DNA of 53,152 nt from Nitrospirota bacterium (GTDB lineage Bacteria; Nitrospirota; Thermodesulfovibrionia; Thermodesulfovibrionales; Magnetobacteriaceae): assembly GCA_015233615.1 (NCBI GenBank), contig JADFXJ010000007.1:1-53152 (forward strand). The letters run 5' to 3'. The first letter of the stretch is position 1. Every line of letters begins with the position of its first letter. The translations under genes and the position numbers were made by a program. The notes below the pieces were generated by a model. The model saw only the letters and a list, made by a program, of their open reading frames with translations. It did not search any database and was not told the origin of the DNA. Shown here in pieces: positions 44,653 through 52,058 of the stretch.

Positions 44653-44716
44653 CATCAACGATGTAGTGTTGAAGAGTTTGACAAGACATCTTTAAATCGA
44701 GTAATATAAAGGCGTT

Positions 44717-44788
44717 GCCGAGGTAGCACAGTGGTAGTGCAGCTGATTCGTAATCAGCAGGTCGTGGGTTCAAATCCCATCCTCGGCT
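44717..44788 (+). tRNA. tRNA-Thr (anticodon CGT)
   Basis: A full cloverleaf can be folded: acceptor GCCGAGG/CCTCGGC, D arm GCAC/GTGC, anticodon stem GCTGA/TCAGC with loop TTCGTAA (anticodon CGT, codon ACG), 5-base variable region and T arm GTGGG/CCCAT with loop TTCAAAT. CCA is not encoded. The integrase gene begins its downstream flank, so the 3' end is the probable insertion site of the element to the right. Confidence 0.95.
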
Positions 44789-44792
44789 TTCT
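44766..44792. other. probable attachment site at the tRNA-Thr 3' end
   Basis: Inferred from the integrase stop codon lying only 38 bases past the tRNA. The T-arm and acceptor 3' half would be the repeated core; the second copy should lie beyond the right edge. Three GGTTA motifs (44804-44827) next to it may be recombinase arm sites. Confidence 0.5.
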
Positions 44793-44825
44793 TTATTTTC
44801 AAGGGGTTACAGGGGGTTAGCATGG

Positions 44826-45884
44826 TTACCGATTCTCTTGACTGTGCAGTTTTTGTGCAGTAGACTTTTGATTGATAGCATTGTCTAACAAATCCACCGC
44901 CCTAACTTTATGGCTCGGTGCCAAATGAGCATACCTAAGTGTCATGGTCAAAGTCTTGTGTCCCAGGAGTTCTTTCACACTGGTTATGTCCACCCCCGCC
45001 ATTACAAGGTGGCTGGCAAAGGTATGGCGTAGGTCGTGAAAATGGAAATCCTTGATACCGGCTTTTCTGCAAGCGGTGTTAAAACTCCTTCTGACGTCAT
45101 TGTAAGATTTTCCGGCATGGTCGAAAAACACATAAGGTACGTCCAGTCTACGTTTAACCGATTGAAGAACGCTTTTTAACGTGGTATTGATAGGTATTTC
45201 CCGGCGCTCTCCGTTCTTTGTGGTATCCAACAAGATGAATCCGTGCTTTAAGTCAACGTTTTCCCATTTCAGCGATAGAATTTCTGCTTTCCGGCACCCG
45301 GTATTGAGCGCCGTGACTACAATTGGGTAAAGGTGAGAATCGCAGTTATTAAGAAGCGCCTGGCACTCCTCTTGTGGAAGATACCTCAAGCGCCTGTTAT
45401 TTTCCTGAAGTAGTTTAACTTGACGTACTTTTTTAAAGGCGAAATCTTCAACCATCTCCCACTGGACGGCTTTTGTGAACATGTGCTTTATCGTGGCGAG
45501 TAATCTGTTTACCGTGGCAGGCTTATTGCCTTTGGCCATCCTTTCCGTTTGGAATTGCTCTAACATCATGGTATTAAATCTTCTTACCGGGATGTTCCCG
45601 AAAGCCTCTACAAGTTGCAGAATAAAACCCCTCTTACTTCTGAAAGACCGCTGCCTTTCCGCCCAAGTTAAGTATTGATCTGCCAACTGTTTAAACGTGT
45701 AGTTGACAATTTTCTTGACCGGTTCGGGCTGCTTACCTTCATGGATTAACTTTTTGCGCTCGAATAACAGAGCTTCAGCCTCTTTAAATTTTGAAGTATT
45801 CGCTGATTCTCTGATCATGCTACCGTCCAGGCCCGCGTATCTTAGCCAGTAGACGTTACCTCTTTTAAAAATCCCTTTTGCCAC
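44826..45884 (-). CDS. tyrosine recombinase (phage-type integrase)
   Basis: A 352-residue site-specific recombinase that would integrate and excise the element at the tRNA. N-terminal arm/SAM-like domain (about 60-150), catalytic domain with Arg in NTGCRKAEILSLKW, His-x-x-Arg in HDLRHTFASHL, His in LLGHKTLTMTLRYAHL and the nucleophile Tyr in RYAHL. All catalytic residues present. Its start overlaps the end of the Xre-type gene by 20 bases. Confidence 0.94.
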   Translation of the reverse strand: MAKGIFKRGNVYWLRYAGLDGSMIRESANTSKFKEAEALLFERKKLIHEGKQPEPVKKIVNYTFKQLADQYLTWAERQRSFRSKRGFILQLVEAFGNIPVRRFNTMMLEQFQTERMAKGNKPATVNRLLATIKHMFTKAVQWEMVEDFAFKKVRQVKLLQENNRRLRYLPQEECQALLNNCDSHLYPIVVTALNTGCRKAEILSLKWENVDLKHGFILLDTTKNGERREIPINTTLKSVLQSVKRRLDVPYVFFDHAGKSYNDVRRSFNTACRKAGIKDFHFHDLRHTFASHLVMAGVDITSVKELLGHKTLTMTLRYAHLAPSHKVRAVDLLDNAINQKSTAQKLHSQENR

Positions 45885-46080
45885 TTTTCTTTCCCTCCTT
45901 CTCTTTAAGCTCTTGCGAAATCTTGGATAACAGTATCTTTGTAGTTTTGCTCGGCACTCTTTCGCCTTTTTCCCAATAATAGACAGACTTCAAAGATACA
46001 CCCACCATGGCCCCTAAAACTTTCAGCGTCAGCTTATAGGTCTGCCTCAACTGTTTAATATCGTTAGCTGTCCATTCCAT
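45865..46080 (-). CDS. Xre-like helix-turn-helix regulator
   Basis: About 71 residues from the ATG at 46080. The helix-turn-helix is IKQLRQTYKLTLKVLGAMVG, VSLKSVYYWEKGERVPS, with a Lys-rich tail. It probably controls integrase expression; the two genes overlap. The longer frame (to 46134) runs back across the promoter and is unlikely. The ATG lies six bases after TATAAT, so the message is probably leaderless. Confidence 0.82.
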   Translation of the reverse strand: MEWTANDIKQLRQTYKLTLKVLGAMVGVSLKSVYYWEKGERVPSKTTKILLSKISQELKEKEGKKSGKRDF

Positions 46081-46086
46081 AGGTCT

Positions 46087-46115
46087 ATTATATTGGAACA
46101 TAGTTACAAAGTCAA
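46087..46115 (-). promoter_or_regulatory. sigma-70 promoter of the regulator-integrase operon
   Basis: TTGACT (46110-46115), exactly 17 bases, TATAAT (46087-46092), AGACCT, ATG. Near-consensus with optimum spacing; +1 is predicted at the A of the ATG. Confidence 0.85.
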
Positions 46116-46204
46116 GAGTTTTTATGAAGTGCACAATTTAGAGCACAGAGGGTTATATATGTTTGATTATAAAGAGATAATTTTCATATACAACTGATAT
46201 AATA

Positions 46205-46522
46205 TCAGCGGTTCCCCTTAACGGGCATCGTACCGCTAAACGGGTTAACCGCCGGTGTTTCAAAGGAATTGAACCATTTATCGATAGACTTCTTTCTGAA
46301 TCGAAGCTGGCCGCCTATTTTAGTAAAGGGGATTTCGTTTAAGTGCGTTCGTTCATAAACCCATTTTGGAGTAACCTTCAGATATTCGCATAAGCCTTTT
46401 ACGTCAAAGATTGTGTCGGGTTCTATATCTTTCTTGCTATTGGTCGAAAGAATAGGCTTAAGACGCTCCAGAACTGTTTCTGCTATTGCATGTACGTCTT
46501 CCGGTTCAAGTGTGGTCCTCAA
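46205..46522 (-). CDS. excisionase-like helix-turn-helix protein (MerR/HTH_17 type)
   Basis: A 105-residue protein with the HTH_17 pattern FDVKGLCEYLKVTPKWVYER, then IPFTKIGGQLRFRKKSIDKW. Members include Xis proteins that bend DNA for excision. The N-terminal half is helical and acidic. Overlaps the preceding gene by four bases. Confidence 0.83.
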   Translation of the reverse strand: MRTTLEPEDVHAIAETVLERLKPILSTNSKKDIEPDTIFDVKGLCEYLKVTPKWVYERTHLNEIPFTKIGGQLRFRKKSIDKWFNSFETPAVNPFSGTMPVKGNR

Positions 46523-46992
46523 GCTTTTGCCTCAATAGCCTGTTTCGCCTTGCTTACGTCCAGGAGTTCCCCGCCAAGGCTGGCCTTTATCTCATGGATG
46601 GATTTGAGCAAGTCGCCATCCACCCCCGCGGCCTTAAGCGCCCTAACTTCATCGATAGTGTAGATAACGGCCTCGGTCGCTTTCCCACGTACCCGGAGCG
46701 CCGCTTTGTCTTTGACTTCGGGCACTACCCAAATTGAACACCCCAAGGTCTTACTCATTACCTCGAAGGCAAACGTACCAGGCTTTAACTCGATAGTCTC
46801 TTTCACCGCCGTTGCCGGAGGTTCGACGGGCTCGACGTTATCCGCTGGTTTCACTGGTATAGCGTAACCCTTTTCGAGTAAGGCCCGCTCGACGTCGGCA
46901 CGTTCGGGGTTGTAAGTATCCCCAGGGTTAAGAATAATCTCATGGTCTTTTGTAAGTTTCAACCTTAAGGCTCTTTTCATAAGAAGCGTCAT
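46519..46992 (-). CDS. unknown protein of the integrated element
   Basis: A 157-residue soluble protein. A basic N-terminus (MKRALRLKLTKDHEIILNPG) leads to a Pro/Glu/Ala linker (about 48-65) and a mixed alpha/beta C-terminal half (CSIWVVPEVKDKAALRVRGK). I do not recognise a family. It is in a tight operon between the RepA-like ATPase and the excisionase-like gene with four-base overlaps on both sides, so a role in replication or excision is possible. Confidence 0.6.
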   Translation of the reverse strand: MTLLMKRALRLKLTKDHEIILNPGDTYNPERADVERALLEKGYAIPVKPADNVEPVEPPATAVKETIELKPGTFAFEVMSKTLGCSIWVVPEVKDKAALRVRGKATEAVIYTIDEVRALKAAGVDGDLLKSIHEIKASLGGELLDVSKAKQAIEAKA

Positions 46993-48536
46993 CGTTCCTC
47001 CTCTGATAAGTCGAGAAATTCAATGTCATCGGGACCAGGTTTATTATTAAAGTCGTTTTGATTTTGCTGTTTGCAGTTTACCCCCCTATGTAAGAAATCG
47101 TTAAACTGCAAATTACCCGCGTCTTTACTTGAATCTACAACATTATTAATATTTTGATGTTTAACATCCTTAGTAGGGGAAGGACAGACTAAAGTTTGTC
47201 TGTCTTCCTGTCCTACCCTATCCCTACCAATATTTGCTGTTTTTTTGTTGTTTAGTGCTGTCGTAAACCGCATTTTACCAATATTCAAGCCAGTATTATG
47301 TGTTTCCTTCGCTTTGCTGTTTAAGTCATCGTTAAACTGCTTTTCTATCAAAAAGTAAATTTTGGGTTTTTTAGCATTCGCTTGTTTGCTTTCCCAGTAT
47401 GTTCCATCACCTCTGTTTAAAATTCCAATCGTTACGTTCCGTCCTATTTCCAGGCTATCTTTTGCCGCTTTAATAATATCCTTCTGTGTTGGTTTATCTC
47501 CAAGAGATAGGATGATCTCACGCATATTTTCAAGTAATTCATCCCCTGGATTATCGGCAATATAAAAACCTCTCTCAAGCTCGAACTCAAGGAACATCGA
47601 AAAGGGAACATACCGGGTTTTATCCTTCGTGCCTAACTTGTACGAGACATCTGTTTCGTCATCGCCGAAAACCTCGTCCTGTGTCCCTCGCTTCAATTTT
47701 TGTAAGACAATAGAGTGATCGCACAAATCATTTATAGCGGTACTCCCCTTATATTGGGCACTATTCCCCTTTGCCGTATGATGCAGTAAAATTATCGTAA
47801 ATCCCAGGTCTCTAAGTTCTTTGAACCTGCTCATTATCGCCTGCATGTCCTTTGAGGAGTTTTCATCTCCGTACTGACAGGCCCGCAATGTGTCGAATAT
47901 CAAAACGGCTCCTGAAGGAAGCTCCTTGTATTGTTCCCATGCTTTGTCGTCAAGACGCGGTGGTGGAATCTCATTTGACGTGTGCCAAACAAAAAAGTTG
48001 TCCAGGTTGTACCTCCTTGCCCATTCATTAATTTTCAACAAGGAGTTCTCGAAATCGACGTAAATGACCGGCTTAGTTATCGTCTGAAAACCCAGGAATG
48101 GAGCGCTTTGAGATACTGCATCCGCCAGAAGCATTACAAGCGTTGATTTGCCAACGCCGCCCGCCCCTGACAGTAGCGTTACGCCTTGTTCTGGAATTAT
48201 TTTATCACAAATAAAATTCTGCGTTATGTCCATGGCCCTAATCCTTGAAATAGGCGTTAATGCTTTAGAAATATCGAATGGCTGTTGCTGCTCGGTCGGT
48301 TCATATTTAGTTTTGTTATTCCACTCGAAGGCTTTTTGAATGGCCGCATATAAAGCGTCATCGGGGAGGGTAAAACCTTGTTTTTTACTCCATGTCTTTA
48401 AGTATGGGAAGAGTTCCCCCAGTTTCGCATCGGCTTTTACCTGACGACTGGCTTCTTTTTGTAGTTCCTCAATGCCTGGCTGTAAAAACTCTGCGGCATC
48501 TTGAGTGCTGCCCGGTTTATGGCCTTTTGGGGTCAT
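46989..48536 (-). CDS. RepA-like AAA ATPase/helicase
   Basis: A 515-residue protein from the ATG at 48536, which overlaps the primase stop as ATGA. The RecA-like core (about 95-290) has Walker A LLSGAGGVGKSTLVMLLADA, Walker B VLIFDTLRACQYGDEN and sensor IILLHHTAKGNS, as in plasmid RepA/AAA_25 hexameric helicases. The C-terminal part (about 300-515) includes a winged-helix-like region and an Asn/Lys-rich tail. With the neighbouring prim-pol it forms a self-replication module. Confidence 0.87.
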   Translation of the reverse strand: MTPKGHKPGSTQDAAEFLQPGIEELQKEASRQVKADAKLGELFPYLKTWSKKQGFTLPDDALYAAIQKAFEWNNKTKYEPTEQQQPFDISKALTPISRIRAMDITQNFICDKIIPEQGVTLLSGAGGVGKSTLVMLLADAVSQSAPFLGFQTITKPVIYVDFENSLLKINEWARRYNLDNFFVWHTSNEIPPPRLDDKAWEQYKELPSGAVLIFDTLRACQYGDENSSKDMQAIMSRFKELRDLGFTIILLHHTAKGNSAQYKGSTAINDLCDHSIVLQKLKRGTQDEVFGDDETDVSYKLGTKDKTRYVPFSMFLEFELERGFYIADNPGDELLENMREIILSLGDKPTQKDIIKAAKDSLEIGRNVTIGILNRGDGTYWESKQANAKKPKIYFLIEKQFNDDLNSKAKETHNTGLNIGKMRFTTALNNKKTANIGRDRVGQEDRQTLVCPSPTKDVKHQNINNVVDSSKDAGNLQFNDFLHRGVNCKQQNQNDFNNKPGPDDIEFLDLSEEER

Positions 48537-49369
48537 ATTGTACCCCCTGTGGCCTTCCTGCATCGCCTCGCAAGCTCTATGACGTCACCGCCCTCGTTAC
48601 ACCCGAAGCAGTAGTAAGAGTTCGTGTTTGGGTAGAGTGCCAAAGAAGCTGACGCCTTGTCATGGCGATTGTAGCAGTAGTATTTGTTCACGCCCCGGCC
48701 CTTCTCAAGCCCTAATCTGGCCGCTACGTCGGCTATCGGAATAGACTTCAAGAAAGCAATAACCGGGTCATTGTTCTTTTGTCCTGTACTCTGTATAATC
48801 GGGTCCAGCTTCTTATCCATGCCCGCGCTTTTCAAAGCCTGCATAATGTACCCGGGCAGATTTTCAAAGCAGCTTCCAGGCTCACCTAAACACTCGTAAC
48901 GCTTGCCGTTAGGGTGTATCGATGGAGGAGCTACCACGTAACCGCCCTCGGTTTTCAGGTCGGTTCCGGGTAGGAATTTCGTCATGTTACGGAGTTCGGG
49001 AACAAAACGGCAGTATAAATGAAGCCCTTTGCCGGTACGTACCTTTCCTTTAGTGTCAGGCTGTTCCTGGTTCATTCGTTCGACGGCCTCCGGCGTGTCG
49101 CAATCGATAAAAGTTAAACCGGATACTTGGCCGCCTGGAATACCTATATTACGGTTACGGCCATACCCTGAAAACCATTTTACCAGGTTGGCATCCGTGG
49201 GCTTTTCTGTCTCAAAGGGTTTCCACGTCGGCTTACCCTCCGGCCCATCCGGGAGTACAGTGGCATCCGGGAATTTATCCCTCGGTATAAGAGGAATAAC
49301 TGAATATCCTTTTTTGTGGACATAGAACCTGGCCCAGTCAAGGAGCGTCGAGTTAGCTTTTGGGGTCAT
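48533..49369 (-). CDS. bifunctional DNA primase/polymerase (prim-pol) with CHC2-like zinc finger
   Basis: A 278-residue archaeo-eukaryotic-type primase. Motifs: basic start (ARFYVHKKGYSVIPLIPRDK), FIDCDTPEA with metal-binding acids, KGLHLYCRF with His, and TEGGYVVAPPSIHPNGKRYE. Residues about 225-275 hold a CHC2-type zinc ribbon (YYCYNRHDKAS, YYCFGCNEGGDVIEL). Short for the family since the helicase is a separate gene. It begins MTPKANS, and the helicase begins MTPKGHK, perhaps from duplication of the start region. Confidence 0.88.
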   Translation of the reverse strand: MTPKANSTLLDWARFYVHKKGYSVIPLIPRDKFPDATVLPDGPEGKPTWKPFETEKPTDANLVKWFSGYGRNRNIGIPGGQVSGLTFIDCDTPEAVERMNQEQPDTKGKVRTGKGLHLYCRFVPELRNMTKFLPGTDLKTEGGYVVAPPSIHPNGKRYECLGEPGSCFENLPGYIMQALKSAGMDKKLDPIIQSTGQKNNDPVIAFLKSIPIADVAARLGLEKGRGVNKYYCYNRHDKASASLALYPNTNSYYCFGCNEGGDVIELARRCRKATGGTI

Positions 49370-49565
49370 GGCTTGCCACCTGTTCCTGAAGTAATTTTAT
49401 GAGATCCGAAAGTCTCTCCGGAGATACGGTAATTCCCTTCTTAGTTGGTTTCCAAGAGCCGTCGTCGGCCTTAAAATAGATCCTTACATCGATGAAAGGG
49501 AACCCCTTATATTCCTTCCTTTGACAAATAAGCTTCTCTGATTCGTTTTTAACGAGTTCACCCAA
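49353..49565 (-). CDS. PC4/p15-like single-strand DNA-binding protein
   Basis: A 70-residue protein starting at a TTG with GAGGTG eight bases upstream. EYKGFPFIDVRIYFKADDGS, WKPTKKGITVSPERL closely follows the transcriptional coactivator PC4 fold (KGxxLVDIRxYY...WxPTKKGI). Such proteins bind single-stranded DNA as dimers and here could serve replication of the element. It overlaps the primase start by 17 bases. Confidence 0.82.
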   Translation of the reverse strand: MGELVKNESEKLICQRKEYKGFPFIDVRIYFKADDGSWKPTKKGITVSPERLSDLIKLLQEQVASHDPKS

Positions 49566-49627
49566 TTTTAAAACACCTCGAATGAAAGATTATTGCAGAG
49601 CGCCGTAAAGTGCGGCCACCGGGAATT

Positions 49628-49840
49628 TTAGACGTCAACTTCACTGACAATCTTTGGGCTCTTTGTTTCGACAAGGGTTTGTGAAAGAAAAGCGTCTAAG
49701 TCGTGCTTACTGTAGCGGACTTGCCCGCCCATCTTATGGTATTTAGGCCCCTTTTTACAAAGTCGCCAATGGATTAAGCTTCTTATTGATACATTTAGTA
49801 ATTTTGCTGCCTCTTGCGGCGTAAAAAGTGTTTGTTCCAT
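49628..49840 (-). CDS. excisionase-like helix-turn-helix protein (second)
   Basis: A 70-residue HTH_17/MerR-like protein: FTPQEAAKLLNVSIRSLIHW, then KYHKMGGQVRYSKHDLDAFL. AAGAGGAGA precedes the ATG. Either the element's excisionase or the activator of the primase-helicase operon it heads. Confidence 0.87.
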   Translation of the reverse strand: MEQTLFTPQEAAKLLNVSIRSLIHWRLCKKGPKYHKMGGQVRYSKHDLDAFLSQTLVETKSPKIVSEVDV

Positions 49841-50228
49841 GTATTTTCTCCTCTTGTCGTAATTACGACTTTAGTTTAAAAGGTTATGCAAATAAAGCCA
49901 TAACCCTGTCCGGTATACTACACAAGTAAATAGCGATAAAACGCTTTAGGTATGGATATTTCCGGGATACTTACGATTTGTCTGTTATTGGTTTACGCGA
50001 AGCAAAATGTTTAGGTTTAAAAAAAGACGTAATACAAGATATGGCAGAACTTAGTAACGTTTTTATCCGATTTAGAGCAAATCCTGTACGATATAGACAA
50101 ATATTAACTTCTTTATTGTAAGCTTGTCAAGATAAATCGTAAGTTAGCAAGAAATAAAGAAAAATAAAACCACATAACGCTATTACAGCCGGGAAGACGT
50201 TTTTTGCCTGCTAATTTAGGGAAAATGC
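49841..50228. other. AT-rich gap with a possible coding remnant, candidate origin
   Basis: A plus-strand frame from 49930 to 50121 (63 codons, no ATG, GTG or ribosome site) reads protein-like sequence: IAIKRFRYGYFRDTYDLSVI, then LREAKCLGLKKDVIQDMAEL. It may be a gene remnant. The rest is AT-rich (for example around 50130-50170) directly upstream of the replication genes, so an origin is conceivable. No iterons were seen. Confidence 0.35.
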
Positions 50229-50590
50229 TCACAGATTGGCTTTATAAGCCATTATAACCCCTCTGCACCGAAGGAGAGCTCCTAAACGTCTACTTTCCAT
50301 TCTTTCAATAGCTTCTTTAACCGTCGGGCAGATTTCAGCTATCCGGTCTATGGCCGTGGCGTAGGTCGAAGCGTTTTTAATTGTCCTTGATGATACTTGG
50401 TTTTGTTCGGCAATGCACTCGGCAGTTTTTAAAGGTGACAAAATGTCCCCTTTAATTTTAGCTGCGTTTTGACTACCCACGGGAGCGCCCACGGGTTTCC
50501 TCTCTTCCTGAAGCCGCTTGCCCAAGTAGTACGTCCGTTGTTCGTCTGTGAGGTTCCGGCGCTGATAGAAAAACGTGCAATCTGGTCAAG
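50229..50590 (-). pseudogene. ParB-like partition/replication protein, 5' end broken
   Basis: An open frame from 50525 (TTG) has 98 residues with the helix-turn-helix SPLKTAECIAEQNQVSSRTI. The homology clearly continues upstream of that TTG as FYQRRNLTDEQRTYYLGKRL, the RRNLT-EQR motif of ParB-like proteins, but a stop is met soon after; in the next frame GLDQIAR continues it. Restoring one T in the run of five near 50565 would join them. The N-terminal ParB/nuclease domain is missing. Confidence 0.55.
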
Positions 50591-50619
50591 CCCTCTACCG
50601 GCACCGCCTCAGAAGATGT

Positions 50620-50740
50620 TTACACAGGAATTTGACAATCAGCTAACAGCGTCCAGGGTAACGGCATGATGGTTTGGTCGTCTTTGGGTTCGTTCGTGTC
50701 TCTACGGCCATTCTGTTGAAGCAGGTAAAGGTTATTGAGG
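50620..50740 (-). pseudogene. possible C-terminal coding remnant
   Basis: A frame without a start codon reads LLQQNGRRDTNEPKDDQTIM, PLPWTLLADCQIPV, stop. The composition looks protein-like and the stop lies just before the ParB-like remnant. Only a 15-residue part follows an ATG. No family recognised. Confidence 0.3.
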
Positions 50741-50753
50741 AAGAGTACTCGGA

Positions 50754-51014
50754 TTAATCGTAAACGTTTTTGCGGTGTCCAACATTGTGAACGGTTACGA
50801 TTTTACTATCGCGGTCTATACTGTAAACGGCTCTGTAAACACCTATGTATAGCTTATACTGTCCCGCTAAATTACCGCTTAAAGGTAACGGCGTTAACTC
50901 GGTTATGTTCTCAGAAAGCCATCTTAGTTTATCGGTAATCCTTTTGGCTACTGAGGGGTCAAGTTCGGCAAGTGCTTTTATTGCTTTTGGTTGAACATCT
51001 AACTCATAAGCCAA
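50754..51014 (-). CDS. RelE/ParE-family toxin
   Basis: An 86-residue toxin with the RelE pattern: YELDVQPKAIKALAELDPSV, LSGNLAGQYKLYIGVYRAVY, IDRDSKIVTVHNVGHRKNVY. The Arg in YRAVY and the C-terminal HRKNVY are the mRNA-interferase residues. Overlaps the antitoxin by 11 bases; stabilises the element. Confidence 0.92.
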   Translation of the reverse strand: MAYELDVQPKAIKALAELDPSVAKRITDKLRWLSENITELTPLPLSGNLAGQYKLYIGVYRAVYSIDRDSKIVTVHNVGHRKNVYD

Positions 51015-51216
51015 GCTGCCGTATTACCTCTTCTAAAGGTACCCCCCTTTTGCCTTCCTTGACTTCCTTCATGCTTTCGATTAACTCTTGTTCTACTTCC
51101 GGCTTTAGCTTTAAACCATAGTCAGGGTCACAAGTCGGGTCTTGTAAAATCATCGTTTCCAAGTCGTAATTCGGCTCATATGTCGGGTCATGTATAGTTA
51201 TCGTTTCCATGAACAT
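51004..51216 (-). CDS. antitoxin of the RelE toxin, with repeated N-terminal segment
   Basis: A 70-residue antitoxin. The C-terminal half (LKLKPEVEQELIESMKEVKE, GVPLEEVIRQLGL) is RelB/Phd-like toxin-binding helix. The N-terminal half consists of two related acidic units (IHDPTYEPNYDLETM and LQDPTCDPDYGLK) in place of a recognisable DNA-binding fold. The second ATG (51210) lies six bases after TATACT, so the message may be leaderless. Confidence 0.8.
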   Translation of the reverse strand: MFMETITIHDPTYEPNYDLETMILQDPTCDPDYGLKLKPEVEQELIESMKEVKEGKRGVPLEEVIRQLGL

Positions 51217-51302
51217 AGTATAACACGTGCTTTAAGGTTTTGTCGCTATCGGGAAGTACCCCTGGAAGTCTCCGGCACCTCGACAGCCAGGGAACTGAAC
51301 CC

Positions 51303-51335
51303 AAAAAAAAGAGAGCCGCATTCCTGCAAGCTCTC
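51303..51335 (-). terminator. rho-independent terminator
   Basis: On the minus strand GAGAGC, stem with one bulge, GGAA tetraloop, GCTCTC, followed by eight T. It ends the operon that enters from the right edge, 17 bases after the stop at 51353. Confidence 0.92.
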
Positions 51336-51352
51336 AAAAGTGGCTGGCTCCG

Positions 51353-51670
51353 TTAGTAGTTGTGTTGGTCTATCTTTAGTGTAGGCGCTGTACGTTTCCG
51401 GCCGCAGACGCCCTTTTGGGCAAGTTGCCTGTTAATTGCCGCCTTTAGTCCGGAGTTTTTTTTGAGCGTCAACAATGCTACTGCGTATGTTCCTACGTCT
51501 GTACCGGCATCGATGTGCTCTTTTAGAAACGCTTCGTACCCCGCTGGTGTAAGCCCAACCATTTCCGTTACCCGGTCAACAGGTGCCGCCGCTTGTGGCG
51601 TTGCTTGAACTGGTCTCCAAATTCCCTTTTTGTCTTTTACCATGCCTCGTGTTACGTTTGCCATTGCCAT
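51353..51670 (-). CDS. unknown small protein of the integrated element
   Basis: A 105-residue protein beginning MAMANVTRGMVKDKKGIWRP. Central helix LTPAGYEAFLKEHIDAGTDV and a basic end (LAQKGVCGRKRTAPTLKIDQ). GAGGTATA lies before the start. Last gene of its operon. No family recognised. Confidence 0.7.
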   Translation of the reverse strand: MAMANVTRGMVKDKKGIWRPVQATPQAAAPVDRVTEMVGLTPAGYEAFLKEHIDAGTDVGTYAVALLTLKKNSGLKAAINRQLAQKGVCGRKRTAPTLKIDQHNY

Positions 51671-51694
51671 ATCTTATACCTCGTAGAGCTTTGA

Positions 51695-51712
51695 TTTAAG
51701 CGCCTCAAGCAC
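51695..51712. repeat. isolated AAGCGCCTC copy inside the element
   Basis: TTAAGCGCCTCAAGCACC in the 60-base gap between two element genes is one and a half units of the dispersed repeat, suggesting that the repeat has also entered the element. Confidence 0.55.
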
Positions 51713-51731
51713 CTTACTATTATAACATTTC

Positions 51732-52013
51732 CTACGCGTCTACCACTTCAGGTGACGGGAACAACTGTTTAGCGAGTGCCTCACCGCCATGAGTATGTAG
51801 CCACTTTTCGATGCCCTCGGAGGTCTTAGGTTCGATCCACTCTCCCCGGAAGTCCCCGCTACCGGCGATAAAGTAATTACCTTTCTCAGTTCGGTAGAGC
51901 GCTTCTTTTTTACGGGTTCGCGGCTCCGTTGCGTACACCGTGGGGTCAATCCACTCATGCAGTAGTGTCGAATCCGCTGTCTTGTATCTGGTCTTGTTGA
52001 TGATTGCTTCCAT
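51732..52013 (-). CDS. small protein with YF-AGSG motif (paralogue of the next gene's C-terminus)
   Basis: 93 residues from the ATG at 52013 (AGAGGTG upstream). INKTRYKTADSTLLHEW, LYRTEKGNYFIAGSGDF and IEPKTSEGIEKWLHTHGG follow the pattern of a small protein family common on plasmids and mobile elements. The C-terminal domain of the gene at 52637 has the same layout and ends in the same VDA. Function unknown. Confidence 0.78.
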   Translation of the reverse strand: MEAIINKTRYKTADSTLLHEWIDPTVYATEPRTRKKEALYRTEKGNYFIAGSGDFRGEWIEPKTSEGIEKWLHTHGGEALAKQLFPSPEVVDA

Positions 52014-52058
52014 GGTCACCTCTGTAATTTGTTATCCGGACAATGCCCGGCTGTGTGG

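Noticed and set aside
46-44700. Search for magnetosome (mam) genes, prompted by a possible Nitrospirota origin
   Set aside because: None of the proteins shows mam family motifs; the lineage guess stays tentative.
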